Positions 8,244-15,107 of a stretch of DNA of 47,629 nucleotides are shown piece by piece. The notes under the pieces were generated by a model. The model was not told the DNA's origin. It did not search any database and saw only the letters and a list, made by a program, of their open reading frames with translations. Location of the stretch: assembly GCF_002252755.1 (NCBI RefSeq), contig NZ_NHOY01000028.1, positions 1 through 47,629 of the forward strand, given 5' to 3'. Made by a program: the position numbers and the translations under genes. Each line of letters opens with the position of its first letter. The stretch's first letter is position 1. This stretch comes from Halorubrum sp. Hd13. Lineage in GTDB: Archaea; Halobacteriota; Halobacteria; Halobacteriales; Haloferacaceae.

Positions 8244-8424
8244 ACACCCGATAGGGGCTCGACGATGAAAACAACGGCAGTCCGGTGCGAACGGGGCGGG
8301 TCGTCGGCCGATCCGGGCTGGGAAGGTGTCAGGGTTAGATGATGGCATTGTGGAAAGCGCAGTGTGGTGAACAGAGCGGCGATCAGTTCGACGCAACTGA
8401 GCAGACATAAGCAACGAAAGCGCA

Positions 8425-9054
8425 GTGGTTCCGGTAACCGGCGTGATGAATAGTGCGACAGCAGTCTACGAGGCGATCGAGCAGGGATACGAGCCGTACT
8501 TCCTCCATACGTCGTACGGGAAGCGCATTGAAGACAAGGCGTACGAGTGTGCGAAAGCGCTTGCTGAAGAGGCTGACGCGGGTGACTTCCTTCATATCGT
8601 AACGGGGCATCTCTCACAGATCGGGACATCGAGTCTGACGGACGAAGAGATAGATGTGGCTGACGCCGATATGGAGAGTGACGAAATTCCGACGTCGTAC
8701 GTCCCATTCAGAGACGCGAATCTATCGTCGATGGCGACATCGTACGCAGAAGCGACCGGTTCGGAGACGCTGTTTATCGGCGCGCGTTCGGATGGTTTCT
8801 CCGGGTATCCCGACTGTCGTCCGGCTTTTTTCGACGCCTTTCAGAACGTGATCGATGTCGGGACGAAGCCAGAGACGGAGATAGCGGAGCGTGGCTCGGG
8901 ACTCGGTGTGCCGTACGAGATGACGTGGTCGTGTTACCGGGACGAGGAGCCTGCGTGTGGGACCTGCGATGCCTGCGCCTTCCGGCTTGAGGCGTTCTGG
9001 AACGCCGGGTCTCGCGATCCGGTCGCGTATGCTGAGCGGCCGGAGTTCTCGTAG
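8425..9054 (+). CDS. QueC-like protein with altered PP-loop
   Basis: A 209-aa protein starting at GTG (an in-frame TGA lies at 8398 and no ATG is available upstream). Most of the chain matches 7-cyano-7-deazaguanine synthase, which in archaea supplies preQ0 for archaeosine tRNA modification: YFLHTSYGKRIEDKAYECAK, PTSYVPFRDANLSSMATSYAE, SETLFIGARSDGFSGYPDCRPAFFDAF, and the zinc-binding SCYRDEEPACGTCDACAFR. However the pyrophosphatase PP-loop, normally SGGMDS, reads TGVMNS, losing one glycine and the aspartate. The protein is therefore probably inactive as QueC or repurposed. QueC-like proteins also occur in some defence systems, but no such partner lies beside it. Confidence 0.75.
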   Translation: MVPVTGVMNSATAVYEAIEQGYEPYFLHTSYGKRIEDKAYECAKALAEEADAGDFLHIVTGHLSQIGTSSLTDEEIDVADADMESDEIPTSYVPFRDANLSSMATSYAEATGSETLFIGARSDGFSGYPDCRPAFFDAFQNVIDVGTKPETEIAERGSGLGVPYEMTWSCYRDEEPACGTCDACAFRLEAFWNAGSRDPVAYAERPEFS

Positions 9055-9098
9055 TTCGTTGCTAGTTGGCTGCGGTTCAGTTCGGGCAGAAAGACCAC

Positions 9099-9539
9099 TC
9101 ACCAGAGCGTTTCGATACGCCGCTCGATCGCTTCGAACACCGTTGAATAGACATCGAGTGGGTGGAGTGAAGCGAGATCGTAATTTGAGACTTCAGTACT
9201 GGTTGGTGGTTCGTGAAAATGGAGTCGGGTGTTGTGTGTGTTTGGATGCCGATCCCAGCGACACTCCCAGTGGGTGTTCTCTCTCCGGGTCTCGACGTAG
9301 TGGATGGAAAAATCTCCGGTTGTGAACCATCGAATATCGACTCTGGCGTCAGCGATCGTATCGGGATATCGGTCAGTGTCAAGGGTTGCGGTGAGCAGTC
9401 GCGGTTCGTGCGTATTTGGGTCGAACTGGGTGGCAGCAACGAGTTGGTCCGTCGTCAACTGTTTTTCAAGCAGGCGTAACGTTTGTCGATCGGGCGGGCC
9501 TGTCGAGTCAGCCGCTGAATCCTCTGGGGGCGGACTCAT
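9099..9539 (-). CDS. TumE-like protein (putative toxin of a toxin-antitoxin pair)
   Basis: A 146-aa protein. The ATG at 9539 is one base after the TAA of the upstream wHTH gene and is preferred to the ATG at 9587, which would overlap it. The core has DIRWFTTGDFSIHYVETRR, then HWECRWDRHPNTHNTRLHFH and a C-terminal VFEAIERRIETLW helix. The pattern of a strand with FxIHYV, an RWDxHPxxHNTRxHFH segment and a terminal helix matches what I remember of haloarchaeal TumE-type (DUF6516) putative toxins encoded after a small HTH protein. Toxicity is inferred from the family and gene order only. Confidence 0.6.
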   Translation of the reverse strand: MSPPPEDSAADSTGPPDRQTLRLLEKQLTTDQLVAATQFDPNTHEPRLLTATLDTDRYPDTIADARVDIRWFTTGDFSIHYVETRRENTHWECRWDRHPNTHNTRLHFHEPPTSTEVSNYDLASLHPLDVYSTVFEAIERRIETLW

Positions 9540-9540
9540 C

Positions 9541-10068
9541 TTATGCGGGGATGAGGTGCCCGTCGTTCTGTGAGAGTTGGCGGGCAAGTTCGTATAAGCG
9601 AATGTCTCGGATGACCCCCTGCCAGTCGCTTACTGCAGTCATGCGGTCGTGGATCGTCTCGTGGTCTTCGGCATCGAACACCGCAACGGTGGCTGGGTCG
9701 GTGGTGCCGAATTCGGCTTCGTACTCCGTCCGTCGCTGTTCAAGCGCTTCGACGCGGTCGATAATCGCATCGACAGAGAGATCGGTGGCGATCCGACTCG
9801 CCTCTTGCCATTCGAGATACCCATTATTTCGCTCGTACGTGGCCGGACGGCTGCTACGATCAGCGCGGACAATCCCCATCTCCGCGAGGCGATCGAGGTG
9901 CTTTTTCGCTGCGTTCGGGGAGCAGTCTGCGAGTTCTGCAACCCTCGTGTACGTCGTCGGTGACGTGAGACCGAGGGCCACATCGTAGACGCGGCCGAAG
10001 GTATCGGTTCCGTCTTGCCACCGTGGCGTCTCTGTCGCTGAGTCAGGAGCCGGATCGAATTCGCTCAT
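9541..10068 (-). CDS. Winged-helix regulator (DUF7342-like), partner of TumE-like gene
   Basis: A 175-aa protein. The ATG at 10068 (MSEFDPAPDS) is chosen over 10110 because a TATA-like element at 10092-10100 would be about 27 bases upstream. An N-terminal winged helix spans about residues 25-80: YDVALGLTSPTTYTRVAELA, then DCSPNAAKKHLDRLAEMGIV. A long helical C-terminus follows (VEALEQRRTEYEAEFG). Such proteins act as ArsR/MarR-like DNA-binding factors. One-base spacing to the TumE-like gene suggests an antitoxin-like, self-regulating first gene of a two-gene operon. Confidence 0.65.
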   Translation of the reverse strand: MSEFDPAPDSATETPRWQDGTDTFGRVYDVALGLTSPTTYTRVAELADCSPNAAKKHLDRLAEMGIVRADRSSRPATYERNNGYLEWQEASRIATDLSVDAIIDRVEALEQRRTEYEAEFGTTDPATVAVFDAEDHETIHDRMTAVSDWQGVIRDIRLYELARQLSQNDGHLIPA

Positions 10069-10091
10069 GAGCGTCTCTACGGAACGAGTAT

Positions 10092-10100
10092 CAATATATG
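10092..10100 (-). promoter_or_regulatory. TATA-like element for the wHTH/TumE-like operon
   Basis: On the minus strand CATATATTG lies 24-32 bases before the ATG at 10068. That spacing suits a leaderless haloarchaeal transcript and supports the 10068 start. Confidence 0.4.
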
Positions 10101-10338
10101 TTTGTATCACTCAAATATCTGTGAGTCTTGTGTCGGTCGAGTTTTTTGTCGCTCGGAATTGACGCCCGGCAAGGTTTGTGAGTAGCAATGTGTCTCGCTT
10201 CCGGGCGTGGCTTGCTGAACTCGACCTCTGTATCGGTCGGATTGTTACTGACACATGTCGGGGTGTTTGTTGATACCGTGCTGAATAGCGCCGCGGGGAA
10301 AGCCGTCTTATTGACCGGGCTCGTATCACCGGTGCCGA

Positions 10339-10659
10339 ATGGGGCAACGAACGCTCGGCGGCGACGACCTCACGCGCTTGCGCGAGACGTATCTCCAGCG
10401 GGTCACCGGTGCGCTCCCGAAACAGGCGGCCGAAGCGGGCGACTGGCCGATCCACCGCGACCACTGTTTCGCCCGCGTCGTGTTGGACGGCCTGTTCGAG
10501 GGGGTCTGGTACGACCACGTCGACGGCACCCCCGCGTACGAGCAGCTGTCGGCCGACGAACTGCGCGCGGCCATCGCGATCGCCGACCGAATGCTCGAAG
10601 AAGGCAAGCCCGCCGTGGAGGCGCTGAATCGGCAGTCGCTTCGGTGGCGGGATCACTAA
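10339..10659 (+). CDS. Conserved haloarchaeal hypothetical protein
   Basis: A 106-aa soluble protein (MGQRTLGGDDLTRLRETYLQ). It contains GDWPIHRDHCFARVVLDGLF, then WYDHV, and ELRAAIAIADRMLEEGKPAVEALN. The HxDHCFARVVLD and W-Y-D-H residues look conserved and could coordinate a metal or contact nucleic acid. I recognise the pattern as a recurrent haloarchaeal hypothetical protein but cannot name a function. It is followed by a convergent gene ending at 10695. Confidence 0.68.
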   Translation: MGQRTLGGDDLTRLRETYLQRVTGALPKQAAEAGDWPIHRDHCFARVVLDGLFEGVWYDHVDGTPAYEQLSADELRAAIAIADRMLEEGKPAVEALNRQSLRWRDH

Positions 10660-10694
10660 CCGGGACCCGAGCGGCGACCGCTCGGCCGGCCGCG

Positions 10695-11096
10695 CTACTC
10701 GCGGACCACGCTGTCGGTCAGCCAGTGCTCGTCGAGTTCGCCGCGTCGGCGACGCGACAGCTCGAAGACGTACGTGACCGTGCGGCCGTCGGGGCCGGTC
10801 AGCGTGACGCGTTGTGCGGCATCATTCCCGTCGCGCTCGACCGGTCCCGTCGTCGCTTCGACGTGGTCGATCATCGGGGCGTATCGCGGGTTGTGCACCA
10901 TCTGCCGGAAGCGGTCAAACGGGCCCGTCGCCCGTCTGTTCGCCGGCGATGCGAAGTTGTATGCGACGCCGATGCCGGCGTTCGTGAACGGGTCGTCGTT
11001 GGTCGCTAGCGCCTCGAGTTGGATCGCGACCACGCGGTCGGCATCGTACGTCGGGTCTGGGGTCGGGAGCCCGGCTATCGGGTACCGGTCGGACAT
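10695..11096 (-). CDS. DUF4864-like small protein
   Basis: A 133-aa protein starting MSDRYPIAGL at 11096; the much longer open frame upstream is GC-driven. Residues 20-45 (RVVAIQLEALATNDDPFTNAG) and the following YNFASPANRRATGPFDRFRQ and MVHNPRYAPMIDH form the recognisable core of DUF4864-type proteins, ending in a strand-rich domain with VTLTGPDGRTVTYVFELSRR. The fold is predicted to be NTF2-like. The role is unknown. A membrane-protein gene lies upstream on the same strand, but the 94-base gap leaves cotranscription open. Confidence 0.68.
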   Translation of the reverse strand: MSDRYPIAGLPTPDPTYDADRVVAIQLEALATNDDPFTNAGIGVAYNFASPANRRATGPFDRFRQMVHNPRYAPMIDHVEATTGPVERDGNDAAQRVTLTGPDGRTVTYVFELSRRRRGELDEHWLTDSVVRE

Positions 11097-11190
11097 CTGA
11101 GTGTCAGATGTAGGGGCGCGAGCGGCATTAATCGTCCGTTGAGACGGCTCCAGGCGTCGCTTGTCCTCGGCCAGACGATACGAGAGCCGA

Positions 11191-11610
11191 TTATTCGGGA
11201 CCGTGAGCGACGTCGTCGCGGGCCCTCCGCTCGTCCGGGGCGGAGCGTCGAAACCACTGTTTCGGCTCGGGAACGACGTCCGTGGTGATTCCGATGAGCA
11301 GCGCGAAGTACCCGGCGAGGCCTCCGAGCGTCGCCGCGTGTGGCGCGCCGCTTCGACGGCCAACCGACAGGGTCGCGGCAAGGAGCGCGAGCGGCGAGCC
11401 GAAGCGGATCGCCGGATGCCGCCAGAGGCGAGTCGTGCGTTCCGGCCACCGCGCGAACGTGACTTCGACGAACACCGCGACGGCCGCACCGCCGAGAAAC
11501 GGGCCCGGGCGAAGCAACGCTCGCGGCGAACGTCCGTCTCGCCGCCCGGTAATCCAAACGGCGAGTGCGACGAGCGCGGCCGAAGCGGCGTCGGTGTGTC
11601 GTGTCGACAC
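11191..11610 (-). CDS. Small multi-pass membrane protein, unknown
   Basis: A 139-aa protein (MSTRHTDAASAALVALAVWI). Four hydrophobic segments can be seen: after the N-terminus, around FLGGAAVAVFVEV, around SPLALLAATLSVG and around LAGYFALLIGITT, with a charged C-terminal tail (EPKQWFRRSAPDERRARDD). No catalytic motif is seen. The reverse frames are open because of high GC, but only this one gives coherent hydrophobic segments. Expression may be shared with the DUF4864-like gene downstream. Confidence 0.55.
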   Translation of the reverse strand: MSTRHTDAASAALVALAVWITGRRDGRSPRALLRPGPFLGGAAVAVFVEVTFARWPERTTRLWRHPAIRFGSPLALLAATLSVGRRSGAPHAATLGGLAGYFALLIGITTDVVPEPKQWFRRSAPDERRARDDVAHGPE

Positions 11611-11730
11611 GGCACACAGTATGTCACCCCGTCGGATACCGATGTCGGTATGGCGATCGGCCCGCGCCGGTGCCGCGCACCGGAGCCGCTAGTGCCGGTA
11701 TTGATGCCGCGACCGAGCCCGCAGCCGAAT

Positions 11731-12054
11731 CTATCGCGGCTGGTCGTCGCCGACAGCCGCGAGGACGTGGCGGAGTTCTCGGCTGACTGCGTCTGTGGCG
11801 GCGGCGATCGAGTCGAAGGTGTCGCTCCCCGCGTCGCCACATCCGCGTTTGCGGACGAGCCGGACGGCCGTGTCGCTCAGGATGTCGGGACGGACAGCGA
11901 CTTTCGCCGCGGTACAGGGGCTTTCCTCGTCCGAAAGCCGGTACTCAACGATGCCGCCGGGTTCTTCGTTCCGTTCCCAGTCGCCCGGGGCTGCTGGGAG
12001 CCTGTCGACCAGCGCCTGCGGATTGGCCGCCGTCTCGACGCTCGTGGTGGACAT
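11731..12054 (-). CDS. Hypothetical small soluble protein
   Basis: A 107-aa protein starting MSTTSVETAANPQALVDRLP at 12054. It has a strand-rich middle (GDWERNEEPGGIVEYRLSD), two cysteines (SPCTAAKVAV and KRGCGDAGSD) and a terminal helix (AVSRELRHVLAAVGDD). Nothing in it is diagnostic. The shadow frames around it are proline/arginine-rich and unlike haloarchaeal protein, which supports this frame. Confidence 0.55.
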   Translation of the reverse strand: MSTTSVETAANPQALVDRLPAAPGDWERNEEPGGIVEYRLSDEESPCTAAKVAVRPDILSDTAVRLVRKRGCGDAGSDTFDSIAAATDAVSRELRHVLAAVGDDQPR

Positions 12055-12062
12055 ACCAGTTG

Positions 12063-12296
12063 TTGGGTCGTCGCGCACATACCGGTGTCGGCGAGTTCGC
12101 CGAGCGAGAGCTGCGTTCCGTCCGGCACGTCGGCCTCGGCCGCCCCGTGTTTGTCCGCGATGGCTCGCGCGGCGGCGTCGCCGCCGGAGAGCGAGGCGCG
12201 TTTCGCAATCGCTTCGCGTCGAAGCTCCCGTGCCGGCTCAGGCCGCCGGTCCTCGTACCGGAACCAGAACTGCTCGCGGCGCGCCTCGAAGCCCAC
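12063..12296 (-). pseudogene. Possible truncated gene next to TnpB relic
   Basis: From 12296 downwards about 75 codons look protein-like (EARREQFWFRYEDRRPEP, then REAIAKRASLSGGDAAARAI and PDGTQLSLGELADTG). Beyond that the frame runs into the 107-aa gene out of phase and becomes Pro/Arg-rich. The ending TQLSLGEL resembles the C-terminus of longer haloarchaeal proteins, so this may be the tail of a gene cut by the TnpB relic that begins near 12325. The family is not recognised. Confidence 0.3.
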
Positions 12297-12324
12297 AACC
12301 GGGCGCGGATACGTCTGACCCCTC

Positions 12325-12985
12325 AGACGAACGCGACCGCTTGGAGCGCGAGCAACGGACGCTCGTGCGCAAACAGCACGGGTCGAACAACGACGAGAAA
12401 TAACGGCGTCGAGTCGCGGAGTGTCACGCCGACCTGCGACGGAAGCGCCGCGACTTCTTGCACAGGCTCTCGGCGTACTACGCTCGAGAATACGACCTTG
12501 TAGCGGTCGAAGACCTGAACGTGGAGGGGATGATGAAAGGTCCGTCGAACAGCCGCAACACTGCGTCTGCCGCGTGGCGAACGTTCCTCTCGTTGCTCGA
12601 ATACAAGTGCGAGCGTGAAGAAACGCACTTCGTCGCGGTCAACCCGAGGGGGACGACCAAGGAGTGCGCGTCGTGCGGCGTTTCGACCGACAAGCCGTTT
12701 TGGGTCCGTGAACACTCCTGTCCGTCTTCTGGGTTTGAGGCGGACAGGGACGCGAGCGCGGCGTGGAGCATCCTTTCTCGCGGTCTACAAGATGTAGGAG
12801 TGGGACACTCCGAATCAACGTCACCAGAAATCGAGGATTTCTGGTTGGCGAACGAATCGCTCTGCGATTCGTCAACGCCTGTGGGGACTGCGCTCCCTGT
12901 GGATACGTTCCTATCTGCAAAGCGCGTCGTGGAAACAGGAAGCCCTTCCCTCAAGGAGCGAACGGCGTCAGCCGTGAGCGAGTAG
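12325..12985 (+). pseudogene. tnpB: Decayed IS200/IS605-family TnpB (RNA-guided nuclease homologue)
   Basis: The frame reads DERDRLEREQRTLVRKQHGS, then NNDEK, TAA, and resumes in the same frame with RRRVAECHADLRRKRRDFLH, AREYDLVAVEDLNVEGM, THFVAVNPRGTTKECASCG and FEADRDASAAWSILSRG. This is the C-terminal half of haloarchaeal TnpB. The N-terminal half with the first RuvC aspartate is missing, there is an in-frame TAA near 12400, and the second zinc knuckle reads SCPSSG instead of CPxCG. The RuvC Glu (VEDLN) and last Asp (ADRDA) remain. The right end (GGGAGGGTAGTTCAC) finishes near 13000 inside another broken gene. Confidence 0.8.
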
Positions 12986-13000
12986 GGGAGGGTAGTTCAC

Positions 13001-13174
13001 AGACGTCTCCTGTCGGGTCGACATGTTGAGCTGTGCCGTCGGGGAGCTGACGCCGCCCCCGATGAAGAGCGCGACGAGCGCGAGCGTCCGCCAGCGGCGA
13101 ACATCAATAGGAGTCAGAAACTCCCGTGTGACGCCGAACGCTTCCGCAACGTTTTCGACTGAGCGGAGGGCCAT
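13001..13174 (-). pseudogene. 5' fragment of DUF7544-like membrane protein cut by TnpB relic
   Basis: From 13174 the frame gives MALRSVENVAEAFGVTREFL, TPIDVRRWRTLALVALFIGG and SSPTAQLN, then runs into the right end of the TnpB relic. The start matches haloarchaeal DUF7544-type integral membrane proteins (ALRSVEDLxDAxxATRxFLxPxDxxxWLxLAxVxLFVGG), which are normally several hundred residues long with several membrane segments. Only about 57 residues remain and the rest is not seen on the far side of the relic, so a deletion accompanied or followed the insertion. Confidence 0.6.
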
Positions 13175-13510
13175 AGGTCGGGATACTCAAACTCCATGGT
13201 CAGCCCTTCTGGTGGTGGCTTACGGGGCGTCTCTCACGGACGGTTCGACAGCTGTGTCTCACCGGGGTTTCGAATCGGACGATCCCGTCATTTTATGCGT
13301 AGGTCTCGCTGACACGTAGAGTGTGGCCCTCCTCGAAGCCCTCCGAGAGGTCTCGTGGCCTCTCCGTGAGCAACCGACACTGTTCGTGACGACGACATTC
13401 AGCAGGTTCGACCGAGCTCTCGTCGGGACGGACGGAAACCCGTCCCGGTCAGGCGCAACGACGACCGACCGCGCCGCTCATGCGATTGACAAGCCGCGTC
13501 CCTGCCGTTG
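13175..13510. other. Intergenic region without a supported gene
   Basis: 336 bases lying between the broken DUF7544-like gene and the GIDE-like gene. Short open frames on both strands have no protein-like character. ATTTTATGCG at about 13291 could be a TATA element, but it is too far from the ATG at 13511 to be its promoter. Nothing else is seen. Confidence 0.3.
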
Positions 13511-14230
13511 ATGCTGTACACGGTCGTCGGGAGCGGCTTCGTCGCTCTCGGTCTCGCGATCGGCTGGTACGGGATCCGGCCGCTTGCGGTCGTACCGAGT
13601 GTCCTCCGTGCCACCGTTCGAGACCCGAGCGAGGTGGCCAGCACCGGCTCCTTCGTCGTGTGCCGCGGCGTTGCGAACGAATCGAGCGAGACCCTTACGA
13701 CTCCGTTCACGGGATCGCGGAGCCTCGGGTTCGAGTTCGAGGTCACCGAACGGCAACCGTTCGGGATCGGGATCCCGTGGTTTCAAACCCATCTCGATGA
13801 CGGTATGACGACGCGTCCGTTCACTCTCGACGGTCCGTCCGGGTCTCTCGACGTCGTCCCGTCCGCCAAACGGTTCTCTCTCGATACGGAATCAACAGTC
13901 ATCACCGTCGGTGCCAGTGAAACGCCGCCCGAGCGAATCCAACGGTTCGTCGACGTGCGAGACGATCTCGAACCCGTTGCGAGATGGGCACGGATTATTC
14001 CCGGACTCGGGACGCGGCGCTACGTCGAACGTCGGACCGTTCCCGACGAGGAGTATCTTATCGCGGGACACACGGAACGGCAACAGAACGAGGCCGTCCT
14101 CACAGGCGATCTTGTCATCACCGATCGCTCCCCGAGACGGTTCGCGTTCTCACGGCTCTGGCGGGCGGTGTTTCCGACGGTGGTCGCGCTGGCGTTCGTC
14201 GCTGTCGGAGTCGGAGGTATCGCCCTATGA
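13511..14230 (+). CDS. GIDE-like membrane protein next to ABC transporter
   Basis: A 239-aa protein starting at ATG 13511. It has an N-terminal membrane helix (YTVVGSGFVALGLAIGWYGI), a large exposed domain of about 185 residues and a C-terminal membrane helix (VFPTVVALAFVAVGVGGIAL). The domain has SFVVCRGVANES, LTTPFTGSRSLGFEFEVTER and YLIAGHTERQQNEAVLTGDL, matching the layout of the prokaryotic GIDE domain (PF12483 type), where a short strand, a PLTG-like turn and an aromatic strand recur. These proteins are uncharacterised in archaea. The ABC ATPase starts 37 bases downstream, so it may be an accessory of that transporter. Confidence 0.6.
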   Translation: MLYTVVGSGFVALGLAIGWYGIRPLAVVPSVLRATVRDPSEVASTGSFVVCRGVANESSETLTTPFTGSRSLGFEFEVTERQPFGIGIPWFQTHLDDGMTTRPFTLDGPSGSLDVVPSAKRFSLDTESTVITVGASETPPERIQRFVDVRDDLEPVARWARIIPGLGTRRYVERRTVPDEEYLIAGHTERQQNEAVLTGDLVITDRSPRRFAFSRLWRAVFPTVVALAFVAVGVGGIAL

Positions 14231-14267
14231 CCGACTGCGGTACGAACCTGACCATCCATCCGTCACA

Positions 14268-15107
14268 ATGACACAGGAGACAGGCGCCATCGAGACGCGT
14301 GAATTGACAAAACAGTTCGGGACTGAGATCGCTGTCGACGGGCTCGACCTCGCCGTCGACCCCGGCACGGTGTACGGCTTCCTCGGACCGAACGGGGCCG
14401 GAAAAACGACGACGATGCGGATGCTGACGTCGCTGACGCGACCGACTGACGGTGAGGCGTGGATCAACGGAAATCCCGTCTCTGACCGTGATGAAATTCG
14501 GGCATCGATCGGCTACCTTCCCGAAGAGCCGCCGGTCTTCGACGAACTCACCGGTCGTGAACAGCTCGAGTACTATGGTCGGCTTCGTGACATCCCCGCT
14601 ACCGAGATGGAGACTCGGATCGCAGACTGGTTGGATCGATTCGGTCTCACGGACGACGCCGACAAGCGAATCGACGATTACTCGAAGGGCATGCGCCAGA
14701 AGATCGGGCTGATTCAGGCGCTGTTACACGAGCCCGACGTCGTATTCCTCGACGAACCGACCAGCGGACTCGACCCGCGGGCGGCTCGAACCGTCATCGA
14801 CGTCATCGCGGACCTGACCGACGACGGCCACACGGTGTTCCTCTCGACGCATATCCTCTCGGTCGTCGAAGAGCTCGCGGATGTCGTCGGCGTCCTCTAC
14901 GAGGGCGACCTCGTTACCGAGGGCGCACCCGCGGAACTGACGGCGCGGATGGAAGCCGAAGAGGGAACGACGCTTGAGGACGTGTTCCTCTCGGTCACCG
15001 CCGAACGCGGCCCGGCAGCTTCCGAATCGGCTCCCGGGAACGCCGGAGACGCGACGGCCCGACAAGACGGACGAGTCGAGGACGACAGACGAATTGAGGA
15101 CCGATGA
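14268..15107 (+). CDS. ABC transporter ATP-binding protein
   Basis: A 279-aa ATPase of the ABC-2/DrrA-like type, starting at ATG 14268 (MTQETGAIETRELTKQFG). Walker A GPNGAGKT is at residues 40-47, the Q-loop region at about YLPEEPP (83-89), the signature YSKGMRQK at 138-145 (the SGGQ variant usual in this subfamily), Walker B VVFLDEP at 158-164, the D-loop SGLDP next to it, and the H-loop His at 195. The C-terminal 60 residues are low-complexity and acidic. Its stop overlaps the ATG of the permease (ATGA at 15104), so the two form an ATP-driven export or multidrug/antimicrobial-type transporter. The substrate is unknown. Confidence 0.93.
   Translation: MTQETGAIETRELTKQFGTEIAVDGLDLAVDPGTVYGFLGPNGAGKTTTMRMLTSLTRPTDGEAWINGNPVSDRDEIRASIGYLPEEPPVFDELTGREQLEYYGRLRDIPATEMETRIADWLDRFGLTDDADKRIDDYSKGMRQKIGLIQALLHEPDVVFLDEPTSGLDPRAARTVIDVIADLTDDGHTVFLSTHILSVVEELADVVGVLYEGDLVTEGAPAELTARMEAEEGTTLEDVFLSVTAERGPAASESAPGNAGDATARQDGRVEDDRRIEDR

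Noticed and set aside
7446-8342. 298-aa plus-strand frame
   Set aside because: Antisense to the SDR gene, whose motifs are complete.
11161-12318. 385-aa plus-strand frame
   Set aside because: Antisense to two better minus-strand genes and dominated by Arg/Pro/Gly, as expected for a GC-rich shadow.
13240-13300. GGGGTTTCGAATCGG resembling a tRNA T-arm
   Set aside because: No acceptor, D or anticodon arms fit around it.
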